NCBI GenBank assembly: GCA_902787145.1
Contig: CADAEZ010000002.1
Coordinates: 62,001 to 126,000 of the forward strand
Reading direction: 5' to 3'
DNA length: 64,000 nt
DNA from: an uncultured Ruminococcus sp.
GTDB taxonomy: Bacteria; Bacillota; Clostridia; Oscillospirales; Acutalibacteraceae
Under the pieces are notes generated by a model. That model saw only the letters and a list, made by a program, of their open reading frames with translations. It was not told the DNA's origin and ran no database searches. The position numbers and the translations under genes are program-made. Position 1 is the stretch's first letter. Every line of letters starts with the position of its first letter. Below are positions 52,912 through 60,708 of the stretch, piece after piece.

Positions 52912-53733
52912 ATGGATACAGAATTTGTTCGCCGTGTTGAGCGCAGTATTACAAAAAAATACCGCAAACAGATTTGGGCAAGGTTTATTTCTGCCGTAAA
53001 GGAATACGAGCTTATAAGCGAAAATGACAGGATAGCTGTCTGTATATCCGGCGGCAAGGACAGTATGCTCCTGGCGGTTTTAATGAGGCTGTTACAAAGA
53101 TATTCGGACTTTCCGTTTGAGGTTGTCTATCTCGTTATGGATCCGGGCTATAACGAAGCAAACCGCGCCAAAATCGAGTCAAACGCAAAGCTGCTTGATA
53201 TTCCGGTCACGGTTTTTGAGACGAATATCTTTGACGTCGCCAACAACGCCGAAAAATATCCCTGCTACCTCTGCGCGCGAATGCGCCGCGGTCATCTCTA
53301 CAAAAAGGCAAAGGAACTCGGCTGTAACAAAATCGCGCTCGGTCATCATTTTTCGGATGTAATCGAGACCACGGTGATGTCTATGTTCTACGGCGCCCAA
53401 CTCCAGGGTATGATTCCCAAGCTAAAAAGCCAAAACTATTCCGGAATGGAGCTTATACGTCCCCTGTATAAGGTTCACGAGGACAGCATAATTTCTTGGA
53501 TGAGATACAACGAGCTGAGCTTTTTGCAATGCGCCTGCCGCTTTACCGAGAACTGCGCCGACGGTACAGGCGACAGCAAAAGATTGGAGATAAAGAATTT
53601 GATAAAAGAACTGAAAAAGCAAAATCCCAATATCGAAAAAAGTATCTTCAACAGTATCCATAATGTCCATATCGACACATTCCCCGGTACAAAATACAAC
53701 GACGGACATCACAGTTTTTTGGAAAAGTACTAA
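52912..53733 (+). CDS. ttcA: TtcA-like tRNA 2-thiocytidine synthase
   Basis: A 273-aa PP-loop ATPase. The ATP pyrophosphatase motif SGGKDSM (46-52) is followed by PCYLCARMRRGHLYKKAKELGCNKIALGHHFSD, with the CxxC pair (about 118-121) that helps bind the Fe-S cluster in TtcA, and a later Cys in FLQCACRF. Members thiolate C32 of some tRNAs using Fe-S chemistry. Related TilS or TtuA proteins have different inserts, so the TtcA call is likely but not certain. It precedes the VanW gene, with a hairpin between them. Confidence 0.82.
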   Translation: MDTEFVRRVERSITKKYRKQIWARFISAVKEYELISENDRIAVCISGGKDSMLLAVLMRLLQRYSDFPFEVVYLVMDPGYNEANRAKIESNAKLLDIPVTVFETNIFDVANNAEKYPCYLCARMRRGHLYKKAKELGCNKIALGHHFSDVIETTVMSMFYGAQLQGMIPKLKSQNYSGMELIRPLYKVHEDSIISWMRYNELSFLQCACRFTENCADGTGDSKRLEIKNLIKELKKQNPNIEKSIFNSIHNVHIDTFPGTKYNDGHHSFLEKY

Positions 53734-53763
53734 AAATATAGGTTGAAAGATTTATAATAAAAC

Positions 53764-53802
53764 CAAGCCATATTCGCATACTAAACGTGGTGAATATGGC
53801 TT
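53764..53802 (+). terminator. Hairpin spanning the ttcA-vanW junction
   Basis: AAGCCATATTCGC faces GTGAATATGGCTT (13-nt arms, one mismatch) with a T-run after it. Its right arm contains the GGTGA SD and ends at the TTG start of the VanW gene, so folding would terminate transcription or hide the start. Confidence 0.65.
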
Positions 53803-55099
53803 GAATTTTTATAAAAAAATAATCGTTGCCGCCTGCGCGGTCATAGTAGCCGCGATAATCGGGGCAGCGGCGTACTATCTCAATAACAGCACGACTGATT
53901 CGGAATTTGTTTTTCCCGATAATTTCAAGATAGAAAATGTCAGCATAGGCGGACTGAGCGGCGCCAAGGCGCGAAAAAAGCTCAGTAAGTATATTACTGC
54001 CGTACCCAAAAGAATCAGCCTGAGAGTGAGTTCTTCGAACGGGACTTATGCTTTTACACAGTCGAATTTTCGCTTTGTTATCGACTACACAGCTACGGTG
54101 GAGCGGGCAAAGGATTTCTCCTTAGGTAATCCTTTCGGGACCGAGGGAGAGCTAGTGTACCGCGTTCAGCCTCAGTCAGTTAATGATACAGTCAAAACCC
54201 TCGCGAAAAAGGTCGAGCGAAAACCCATAAACGCCGAGGTAGTAAGATTCCGACCGTTTAAAAAGAACAGATTAGTAATAAAAAACGAAGAAAACGGCCT
54301 GAAAATTGACAAAAAAGACCTGATAAATAAATTAATAAGCGCAATAGACAGGGGAGAGAATACCGAGATAACAGTTTCAGAAACAATCCTAACACCAAAA
54401 ATAAAAAAGTCAGATTATAAATCCATAAAAAAACTTTCTTCCCAAAAGTCCTATTCCTACAACACCATAAACGGTACCGAGAATATGAGGATAGCGCTGA
54501 GATCCTGCAACGGTTCTATAATAAAGCCGGGCAGAGTATGGTCATTTAACCAATGCACAGGCAACTCCAACTCCGAAAAAAACGGCTACAAAAAAGCCGA
54601 GGTAATCCTGCGCAAAAAGCTGACACGGGGTGTAGGCGGAGGTATATGCCAGGCGAGCACTACAATTTTCAGGGCAGCGGTGCTTGGTAATCTCGAAATC
54701 GAGGAAAGGCACAACCACCACTGGGCGTCCGGCTACACCTATTCGGGCGAAGACGCTACAATCGACTATCCTAATCTTGACCTAAAGCTTAGGAATAGAT
54801 CAAAGCTTCCCGTGTTTATCGAGAGCAGGCTTGTAGGCAGAACCCTTGAGGTTAATATCTACGGGGCAAAAAGCGAAAACTATGACATTATAAAGATGTG
54901 CTCGAAAAACTACGATATAAAATACGGACAAAGCTTCCGCACAAAAACAATACGGGTCTTTTACAAAAGAAAAAAGGCCGTAAAGAAAGAAGTAGTCTGC
55001 TACTCTTTCTACAGCCTTTCGGATAATCACGGTGTACGCGCGGAGGATGAAGGAACATTCTCCGTAAGAAAAACCGTCTCAAAACGCAAAAATAATTAG
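53801..55099 (+). CDS. VanW family protein with N-terminal membrane anchor
   Basis: 432 aa. TTG at 53801 is the only usable start between the upstream in-frame stop and the transmembrane segment. Residues about 8-28 are a membrane anchor (IIVAACAVIVAAIIGAAAYYL). A PG_binding_4-like region is at about 45-215. The VanW core is at about 215-370, with GRVWSFNQCTGNSNSEKNGYKKAEV and the hallmark GGGICQASTTIFRAAV, then ERHNHHWASGYTYSGEDATIDYPNLDLKLRNRS. The C-terminus is a G5-like basic tail. The function of VanW proteins is unknown; they are linked to the cell wall. Confidence 0.87.
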   Translation: MNFYKKIIVAACAVIVAAIIGAAAYYLNNSTTDSEFVFPDNFKIENVSIGGLSGAKARKKLSKYITAVPKRISLRVSSSNGTYAFTQSNFRFVIDYTATVERAKDFSLGNPFGTEGELVYRVQPQSVNDTVKTLAKKVERKPINAEVVRFRPFKKNRLVIKNEENGLKIDKKDLINKLISAIDRGENTEITVSETILTPKIKKSDYKSIKKLSSQKSYSYNTINGTENMRIALRSCNGSIIKPGRVWSFNQCTGNSNSEKNGYKKAEVILRKKLTRGVGGGICQASTTIFRAAVLGNLEIEERHNHHWASGYTYSGEDATIDYPNLDLKLRNRSKLPVFIESRLVGRTLEVNIYGAKSENYDIIKMCSKNYDIKYGQSFRTKTIRVFYKRKKAVKKEVVCYSFYSLSDNHGVRAEDEGTFSVRKTVSKRKNN

Positions 55100-55100
55100 C

Positions 55101-55493
55101 TTATCCGCATCCCGGACAATCCTTGCATTTTCGTCCGCTGTATTTTTTCTTAATAGCGTCAAAGCTTTCGTCAGACAACACGTGCTCGATTCTGCACGCG
55201 TCGGCGAGGGCGGTGTCCTTGCTGACGCCCAGATCTACCAGCCATTCAGAAATAAAGATATGCTTCTCGTATATCTTCTCGGCGATATTTCTGCCGCTTT
55301 CGTTAAGGGTGATATAGCCGTCGGAATCCATTTCTATATATCCGTTCTCACGCAGCTTTTTCATAGCTACGCTGACGCTTGGCTTGCTCAGGTTCATCTG
55401 CTTTACAATATCAATCGAGCGAACCTTTTCCTTTGTTCGGCTGAGGATTAATATAGTCTCCAGATAATCCTCGGCTGACTCCATAACTTTCAT
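55101..55493 (-). CDS. DtxR/MntR-family metal-dependent repressor
   Basis: 130 aa from the ATG at 55493, with SD AAGG 8 nt upstream; a GTG three codons upstream is less favoured. The winged helix is at about 1-65 (SAEDYLETILILSRTKEKVRSIDIVKQMNLSKPSVSVAMKKLRENGYIE), followed by the dimerisation/metal domain (RNIAEKIYEKHIFISEWLVDLGV, DACRIEHVLSDESFDAIKKK). The tail KCKDCPGCG is Cys-rich, as in some clostridial members, and may bind Fe or Zn. A DtxR-like operator overlaps its own promoter. No metal transporter gene is adjacent. Confidence 0.87.
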   Translation of the reverse strand: MKVMESAEDYLETILILSRTKEKVRSIDIVKQMNLSKPSVSVAMKKLRENGYIEMDSDGYITLNESGRNIAEKIYEKHIFISEWLVDLGVSKDTALADACRIEHVLSDESFDAIKKKYSGRKCKDCPGCG

Positions 55494-55510
55494 CAAATTC
55501 ACCTTCCTGA

Positions 55511-55527
55511 TTAGTTTAGACTAACAC
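55511..55527 (-). promoter_or_regulatory. Candidate DtxR-type operator
   Basis: TTAGTTTAGACTAACAC, which resembles the DtxR/IdeR consensus (TTAGGTTAGnCTAACC) and contains TTAG-n6-CTAA. It lies just downstream of a minus-strand promoter (TTGTAA, 17 bp, TATTAT) and just upstream of the SD of the repressor gene, suggesting autoregulation. Confidence 0.55.
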
Positions 55528-55623
55528 TATAATAACACAGCTTTTCGAAAATTACAAATAAAACTTGATAATTATCGTGAAATATTATAAAATGATATAA
55601 AAAGAATCGAAAGGATAATCATT

Positions 55624-56142
55624 ATGAGCAATCCAATTGTTACATTTAAGCTAAACAGCGGAAAAACAGTAAAGGCGGAGCTTTATCCCGAAATCGCCCC
55701 CAACACCGTCAACAACTTTATCAGCCTTGTAAAAAAAGGCTACTATGACGGTCTGACCTTCCACCGTGTTATTTACGGATTTATGATTCAGGGAGGATGT
55801 CCCGAAGGTACCGGAATGGGCGGCCCCGGTTATTCAATAAAGGGTGAGTTCGCTCAGAACGGATTCGAAAACGACCTAAGGCATACCGAGGGTGTTTTGT
55901 CTATGGCGCGTTCGATGATGCCCGACAGCGCCGGCTCACAGTTCTTTATTATGCACAAAAACGCTCCTCATCTCGACGGCCAGTACGCCGCTTTCGGCAA
56001 GGTTGTCGAGGGTATGGACGCCGTAAACGAGATTGCCGAGTGCGACACCGATTATTCCGACAAGCCTCTCGACCCTCAGATAATGGAGACGGTTACGGTT
56101 GAGACCTTCGGAGTCGACTACCCCGAACCACAGAAAGTATAA
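55624..56142 (+). CDS. Peptidyl-prolyl cis-trans isomerase, cyclophilin type
   Basis: 172 aa, a single cytoplasmic cyclophilin domain. Landmarks: FHRVIYGFMIQGG (Arg and Phe of the active site), GTGMGGPGYSIKGEF, LSMARSMMPDSAGSQFFIMHKNAPHLDGQYAAFGKV. It accelerates proline isomerisation in protein folding. SD GAAAGG precedes the ATG. It is divergent from the DtxR-like gene and 10 nt upstream of galE, forming a two-gene operon. Confidence 0.93.
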   Translation: MSNPIVTFKLNSGKTVKAELYPEIAPNTVNNFISLVKKGYYDGLTFHRVIYGFMIQGGCPEGTGMGGPGYSIKGEFAQNGFENDLRHTEGVLSMARSMMPDSAGSQFFIMHKNAPHLDGQYAAFGKVVEGMDAVNEIAECDTDYSDKPLDPQIMETVTVETFGVDYPEPQKV

Positions 56143-56152
56143 GAGGTAAGCT

Positions 56153-57163
56153 ATGAAAGTATTACTTACAGGCGGAGCCGGATATATCGGTTCCCACACC
56201 TGCGTAGAGCTGATAAAAAGCGGCCATACACCGATTATCGCCGATAACTACGACAACAGCTGTCCCGAAGCTGTGAAAAGGATCGAGGAGATTACAGGCG
56301 CCAAGGTGCCTGTGTACGAGCTCGACGTATGCGACAAACAGGCTGTGGACAAGATGTTCGCTGAGAACGACTTTGACGCTGTGATCCACTTTGCCGGTCT
56401 TAAGGCGGTGGGCGAGAGCTGCTCGATTCCCGTCAGGTATTACAGGAACAATATAGACTCAACCCTCACTTTGCTTGAGACTATGGAAAAATACGGAGTT
56501 AATAACTTTGTGTTCTCCTCGTCCGCGACAGTTTACGGAGTACCCGAAAAGGTGCCTCTCGTAGAGGGTATGCCGACAGGCTGCACCAATCCCTATGGAT
56601 GGACAAAGCTTATGAACGAGCAGATCCTTACCGACGCGGCAACGGCAAACAAGAACCTTTCCGTCATTTTGCTCAGGTATTTTAATCCGATCGGCGCTCA
56701 TGAGAGCGGCAGAATCGGTGAAAATCCCAACGGAATCCCCAACAACCTTATGCCGTACATAACCCAGGTTGCCGCCGGCAAGCTTAAAGAGCTCGGAGTA
56801 TTCGGCGACGACTATCCGACTCCCGACGGTACGGGTGTCAGAGATTATATCCACGTAGTTGACCTCGCCGTAGCCCACGTAAAAGCCCTCGACTACGCCG
56901 CGGATAAAAAGGGTACCGAGATTTTTAACATCGGCACAGGTACAGGCTACAGTGTACTCGATATTGTAAATACGTTTATGAGGGTCAACAACCTCACTAT
57001 TCCTTATACAATCAAGCCCAGACGTCCCGGCGATATTGCCGAGTGCTATGCCGACCCGACAAAGGCGTATGAGGTTCTCGGCTGGAAAGCTGAGAAGAAC
57101 CTTGAGGATATGTGCCGCGACAGCTGGAACTGGCAAAGTCACAACAAAAACGGCTACGAATGA
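56153..57163 (+). CDS. galE: UDP-glucose 4-epimerase
   Basis: A 336-aa short-chain dehydrogenase. NAD-binding GGAGYIGSHTCVELI, substrate region HFAGLKAVGES, catalytic SSSATVYG and the Tyr-x3-Lys in NPYGWTKLMNEQIL, RYFNPIGAHESGRIGE, and YADPTKAYEVLGWKAEKNLEDMCRDSWNWQ. It interconverts UDP-glucose and UDP-galactose, for galactose use (Leloir pathway) and surface polysaccharide synthesis. SD AAGAGGTAAG. Normal length. Confidence 0.96.
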   Translation: MKVLLTGGAGYIGSHTCVELIKSGHTPIIADNYDNSCPEAVKRIEEITGAKVPVYELDVCDKQAVDKMFAENDFDAVIHFAGLKAVGESCSIPVRYYRNNIDSTLTLLETMEKYGVNNFVFSSSATVYGVPEKVPLVEGMPTGCTNPYGWTKLMNEQILTDAATANKNLSVILLRYFNPIGAHESGRIGENPNGIPNNLMPYITQVAAGKLKELGVFGDDYPTPDGTGVRDYIHVVDLAVAHVKALDYAADKKGTEIFNIGTGTGYSVLDIVNTFMRVNNLTIPYTIKPRRPGDIAECYADPTKAYEVLGWKAEKNLEDMCRDSWNWQSHNKNGYE

Positions 57164-57203
57164 TTCTTTATAAGAAAAATATTTCAACCTTGAAACAGAT
57201 GGT

Positions 57204-57231
57204 AAAAGCCTTCCCGAAAAGGAAGGCTTTT
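57204..57231 (+). terminator. Terminator of the cyclophilin-galE operon
   Basis: An 11-bp stem AAAAGCCTTCC / GGAAGGCTTTT with a 6-nt loop and following T run. Confidence 0.95.
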
Positions 57232-57285
57232 TTCTATTATAGAATTACAATTCTGTTACGGGCAAAAAAATTTTTGTAAAAGGGC

Positions 57286-57314
57286 TTGACTTTATTCCAA
57301 ACACGAATTATAAT
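57286..57314 (+). promoter_or_regulatory. Predicted sigma-A promoter
   Basis: TTGACT at 57286-57291, 17-bp spacer, TATAAT at 57309-57314, 50 nt before the small membrane protein start. Confidence 0.75.
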
Positions 57315-57364
57315 TAGCCTTACCATTTGGATGATGTGTGTGTGAAAAACGGAGGAAAATAAAT

Positions 57365-57553
57365 ATGTTTCAAAAACATATTAAGGCAGTCAGCCTCGTG
57401 CTGGTTCTCTGCCTTATCGCGGTGATGTTCACGATAGCTGCCCTGCTGGGCAACGGACTGGACGATACCGGCACCGTATCGGAGATTATGCTGCTGATAT
57501 TTGTAGCTGCCGCGTGTGTGCCTGTATTTTTAGCTCATGAAAAGCACGATTGA
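57365..57553 (+). CDS. Small two-segment membrane protein of unknown function
   Basis: 62 aa from the ATG at 57365 (SD CGGAGGAAAAT); a longer frame from 57338 lacks an SD. Two hydrophobic stretches, AVSLVLVLCLIAVMFTIAALLG (slightly charged ends) and VSEIMLLIFVAAACVPVFLAH, are separated by NGLDDTGT. It has its own promoter and terminator, so it is an independent small transcript. No homology recognised. Confidence 0.65.
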   Translation: MFQKHIKAVSLVLVLCLIAVMFTIAALLGNGLDDTGTVSEIMLLIFVAAACVPVFLAHEKHD

Positions 57554-57558
57554 AACAT

Positions 57559-57578
57559 GGACTGTCTTTTGACAGTCC
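57559..57578 (+). terminator. Terminator of the small membrane protein gene
   Basis: Stem GGACTGTC / GACAGTCC, loop TTTT, followed by TTTTCCTTTTTT. Confidence 0.9.
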
Positions 57579-57604
57579 TTTTCCTTTTTTATTTAAAAAT
57601 GTCA

Positions 57605-57633
57605 TTGAAATTTTATTCATTATGTTATATAAT
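57605..57633 (+). promoter_or_regulatory. Predicted sigma-A promoter of the anchored cohesin gene
   Basis: TTGAAA at 57605-57610, 17-bp spacer, TATAAT at 57628-57633. Confidence 0.7.
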
Positions 57634-57665
57634 GGTACTATCCTTATGAAAGAAGAGAAAAGCCA

Positions 57666-58451
57666 ATGAGAAACTTTTTGAAAACATCGTTTGCGATAGC
57701 AGTTATCGCGTTATTTACAACCATTTCCTGTCTGCCCGCTTTCGCGGCAGATGACAAAGCCCTCATCAACGGCGCCAAGGCCAAGGTCGGCTCCAAGGTT
57801 ACATACACTCTCAACCTTGCCGATTGTACCGAGGATGTCGAGGGATTGCAGGTTTATATTATGTATGACCAGAACTGCCTTAAGGTCGACGAGGAATCCC
57901 TTACGTTTCCTAAGCTGCAGGGAGTAGTCAGCAACACCGGCATCGAAAATACAATCACATTTAACTGGACAGATGTAAAGAACAAGGCTGACTTTAGCAA
58001 AAAGTCTACTTTGGTAAAGATGGATTTCGAAGTAGTAAAGGGCGGCAGCGCCGACATCACATATTTTGTAGCCGAGATGTACGGCAGAGACCTCACATAC
58101 CTCAAGAGCTTTACCTTTACAAACGATATCGCCGTGGACGGTAAGACTGTTATCAAGGACGACGCCGCTATGCTCAACACCGACTCCGAGTATATCAACA
58201 GGTATCAGGGCAGCTTTACAAACTACGATGACGCCAAGGGCGAGAAGAACGGTAAAAACCATAAGGCGGTTATCGGCGAGACACAACCCGCGACCAATGC
58301 TCCTACCGAGGTTACCAAGGGTCAGGCGAGCGGAGGCAACGATATCACAACCATCATCACGATCCTGGTTATTGCCGCTATCGTAATCGCGATTATAATT
58401 ATCGCTGTGCTGCGACGCCATTTTAACAAAAAAGATACCCCTAAAGAATAA
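57666..58451 (+). CDS. Membrane-anchored cohesin-domain protein (surface scaffoldin-like)
   Basis: A 261-aa protein. Signal peptide about 1-28 (PAFA-A). Residues about 30-175 form one cohesin-like beta domain: VGSKVTYTLNLADCTEDVEGLQVYIMYD, LKVDEESLTFPKLQGVVSN, ITFNWTDVKNKADFSKKSTLVKMDFEVVKGGSADITYFV. After a short linker, a C-terminal transmembrane helix (TTIITILVIAAIVIAIIIIAVL) and basic tail RRHFNKKD anchor it to the membrane without a sortase motif. It can tether a dockerin enzyme to the cell surface. It is the best candidate here for the cell-bound end of an amylosome-like complex. Dockerin specificity cannot be predicted by eye. Confidence 0.8.
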   Translation: MRNFLKTSFAIAVIALFTTISCLPAFAADDKALINGAKAKVGSKVTYTLNLADCTEDVEGLQVYIMYDQNCLKVDEESLTFPKLQGVVSNTGIENTITFNWTDVKNKADFSKKSTLVKMDFEVVKGGSADITYFVAEMYGRDLTYLKSFTFTNDIAVDGKTVIKDDAAMLNTDSEYINRYQGSFTNYDDAKGEKNGKNHKAVIGETQPATNAPTEVTKGQASGGNDITTIITILVIAAIVIAIIIIAVLRRHFNKKDTPKE

Positions 58452-58460
58452 TTGCGTTTT

Positions 58461-58493
58461 TTCGGTTCCGGCTTGGTTTTTGTCGGAACCGAA
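58461..58493 (+). terminator. Terminator of the cohesin gene
   Basis: A 10-bp perfect stem TTCGGTTCCG / CGGAACCGAA with a 13-nt loop, followed by TCTTTTTT. Confidence 0.9.
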
Positions 58494-58579
58494 TCTTTTT
58501 TGATGGCTGTTTGTGCATATCTAACAAATGAGTAATTTCATCTTTGTGCAATCTGACGTAAAAAATTTTTTAATTAATA

Positions 58580-58608
58580 TTGCGAAATTGTAACAAATAA
58601 TGTATAAT
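58580..58608 (+). promoter_or_regulatory. Predicted sigma-A promoter
   Basis: TTGCGA at 58580-58585, 17-bp spacer, TATAAT at 58603-58608, upstream of the anchored surface protein gene. Confidence 0.65.
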
Positions 58609-58655
58609 GTTTTTGATGAGACTATGTCTTAATATTTTATGAAGGAGATTTTAGA

Positions 58656-59765
58656 ATGTTCAAAAGATTTATTTCTATCGCTTTAGCGGCTATGATGCTT
58701 ATCGCAATGGCTGCTGTAGCAGTTTCTGCCGCTGAAGTAAACGACGCTAATGTCGGCGCGGACAGCAACAACTCTGCCGGTGCAGATACCGGAAGCTCAG
58801 CTTCAGGTGCCGGTAACTCATTCAAGTTTGACGCTTCCGGCTGGAAGGGTTATACAGTTGTTTACTGCCATATCTGGGAGAGAGGCCAGGACGCTTTCTT
58901 CAACTGGCAGTCCAAGAAAGAGGCTTGTAAAAAGGTAAGCGACAATATCTATGAGTATGACCTTGACACCGCTAAGATTACTCTTGATCCTTCCAAGGAT
59001 TACTGCATTATCTTCTCAGCTAACACAGGTATCCAGACTTTTGATACAACTCTCGGTAAGGAGTGTATTGGCGATACAGCTAAGCTCACAGGCAACAAGC
59101 TCGAGAACCCTGTAGACTCCGAGAAGAAGGCTGACGAGGCTGTATGGTCAACAAACAGCTCCAAGTTCGGTCCTCACCTTGCTATCACATCTATCGGTAA
59201 CATCGTTGGTTCCAAGCTCTGCCCTCACGAGAAAGGCACAGAGGTTATCGGTGACTGGCTCCCGACATATTACACAAGCCAGTTCCTCGATCCTGTAAAG
59301 GCTCTCGCTACAGCTCTTCCGAAGTTTGGTATCACATCTGCTGATGACCTCGATACAATCTACGGTTACATCATCAACAAGAACCCAAGCCTCTCTGACG
59401 GCGAAAAGAAGGACATCTACAATGTTCTCGCCGAGGGCTTCAAGAAGGCTTTCCCTGCAAAGGCAAGCGAAGTTAAGTCTGCTGACGAGGCTACAAAGTC
59501 TGCTGAGAAGAAGGCTAAGGAGATCAAGGCTAACGGCGGTCACGTTACTTCCGACAGCGGTTCTTCAAGCGGCGGTTCTTCATCAAGCACAGGCTCAGGC
59601 TCAAGCTCAAGCTCAGGCGCCGGTTCAAGCTCAGGCTCAGGCTCATACAACAGCTCAGGCTCAGGCTCTGACGGTCAGGAAGATACAATTCTCTTCATCC
59701 TCGCAGGCGTAATGCTCGTAGCAGCCGGTGCTATGTATATGTCTCGCAAGAAGAGAGAGGAATAA
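58656..59765 (+). CDS. Membrane-anchored surface protein with N-terminal Trp-rich module and Ser/Gly stalk
   Basis: A 369-aa protein. Signal peptide about 1-26 (VSA-A). Residues about 50-185 form a Trp/Tyr-rich beta module (GYTVVYCHIWERGQDAFFNW, NIYEYDLDTAKITLDPSKDYCIIFSANTG) similar in feel to the modules of the protein at 7945 and to small starch-binding modules. Residues about 205-290 are helical (PVKALATALPKFG, DDLDTIYGYIINKNPSLSDGEKKDIYNVLAEGF). A Ser/Gly-rich stalk (about 297-343) leads to a C-terminal transmembrane helix and KKREE tail. There is no LPxTG; an EDT sequence precedes the helix. SD AAGGAGAT. Probably holds a carbohydrate ligand at the cell surface. High-expression codon choice. 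Confidence 0.7.
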   Translation: MFKRFISIALAAMMLIAMAAVAVSAAEVNDANVGADSNNSAGADTGSSASGAGNSFKFDASGWKGYTVVYCHIWERGQDAFFNWQSKKEACKKVSDNIYEYDLDTAKITLDPSKDYCIIFSANTGIQTFDTTLGKECIGDTAKLTGNKLENPVDSEKKADEAVWSTNSSKFGPHLAITSIGNIVGSKLCPHEKGTEVIGDWLPTYYTSQFLDPVKALATALPKFGITSADDLDTIYGYIINKNPSLSDGEKKDIYNVLAEGFKKAFPAKASEVKSADEATKSAEKKAKEIKANGGHVTSDSGSSSGGSSSSTGSGSSSSSGAGSSSGSGSYNSSGSGSDGQEDTILFILAGVMLVAAGAMYMSRKKREE

Positions 59766-59798
59766 TTTAATTATTCTGAACATAATTAAGACATAATC

Positions 59799-59826
59799 AA
59801 AGGCTCACGCATTTGCGTGAGCCTTT
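59799..59826 (+). terminator. Terminator of the anchored surface protein gene
   Basis: A 12-bp perfect stem AAAGGCTCACGC / GCGTGAGCCTTT with loop ATTT, followed by CTGTTTG. Confidence 0.85.
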
Positions 59827-59862
59827 CTGTTTGTCGAAAAAGTAGTTTGGTTTATGTTACTT

Positions 59863-59992
59863 TTGTAGGGGATGGCCTCCGTGCCATCCCGTTCCTATCC
59901 GATATTACTCATTAATGTAGGGGGCTCTGCCTACAACGCGAAAGGAGCTATAGCAGAAAAGAGCGGACAGCCACAGAGGGCTGTCCCTACAA
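59863..59992. repeat. 130-bp palindrome-rich element with 8-bp terminal inverted repeats (MITE-like)
   Basis: Bounded by TTGTAGGG (59863-59870) and CCCTACAA (59985-59992). Inside are three hairpins: GGGATGGC/GCCATCCC (59869-59890), GTAGG/CCTAC (59917-59934) and GGACAGCC/GGCTGTCC (59965-59986). No ORF. It has the look of small non-autonomous or REP-type intergenic repeats. Confidence 0.55.
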
Positions 59993-60011
59993 CGCTTAAT
60001 CCGAACTACTT

Positions 60012-60581
60012 CTATAAATTAGTTTTTCTACAGTCTGAAAGCGTGCTGAAAATCAAAAAGTCGTCAAATGCTTCAGGCTTCTGATTTGGATTCCTCAGTA
60101 TTGCCGCGGGGTGGAACATAGGCATCATAAGGAAATTACCTTTTTGTATAAAGCTGCCGTGCTCCTTTGTGATTTTGAGGTTCGGGTCAATCAGCTTCTG
60201 CGCCGAGATTCGACCGAGGCAAACGATAATTTTGGGTTTGATGATTCTTACCTGATTCCTCAGCCATTCGATGCACATTTCCTGCTCCTCAGGCTTTGGA
60301 TCGCGGTTTTGAGGAGGTCTGCATTTTACGATATTCGCGATATATATATTCTTGTTGCGGTCAAGGTCAACCGCCAAAAGCATTTTATCCAGCAGCTTTC
60401 CGGCTCTGCCGACGAACGGTTCTCCCTGCAAATCCTCGTTTTCTCCGGGACCCTCGCCGATAAACAGCACGTCCGCGTCAGGATTGCCCACGCCCACAAC
60501 AACATTGTGTCTGGTTTCGCACAAGCCGCATTTTGTACAGCTTTCGCACGCTTTGCTGAGTTCTTCAAAATTATTGTACAT
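60012..60581 (-). CDS. Uracil-DNA glycosylase, family 4 (Fe-S type)
   Basis: A 189-aa protein. N-terminal Fe-S Cys pair (CTKC within ACESCTKCGLC), active-site motif GEGPGENEDLQGEPFVGRAGKLLDKML, further Cys ligands in VKCRPPQNRDP and EMCIEWL, and the second motif HPAAILRNP. These enzymes remove uracil from DNA in base excision repair. SD AAGGTG precedes the ATG. The last dozen residues (STLSDCRKTNL) diverge from the usual ending, next to the repeat element, so the C-terminus may have been altered. Confidence 0.92.
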   Translation of the reverse strand: MYNNFEELSKACESCTKCGLCETRHNVVVGVGNPDADVLFIGEGPGENEDLQGEPFVGRAGKLLDKMLLAVDLDRNKNIYIANIVKCRPPQNRDPKPEEQEMCIEWLRNQVRIIKPKIIVCLGRISAQKLIDPNLKITKEHGSFIQKGNFLMMPMFHPAAILRNPNQKPEAFDDFLIFSTLSDCRKTNL

Positions 60582-60708
60582 TGTATCACCTTATTGATTC
60601 CATTATCTTTTTATTGATTTTATTATACCTCTTGAAATTTGATATATAATGAGTTAAAATAACTATAGACCGTTTTTTGCGGAAAAATTTTGATTGGTGG
60701 TTTAAAAA

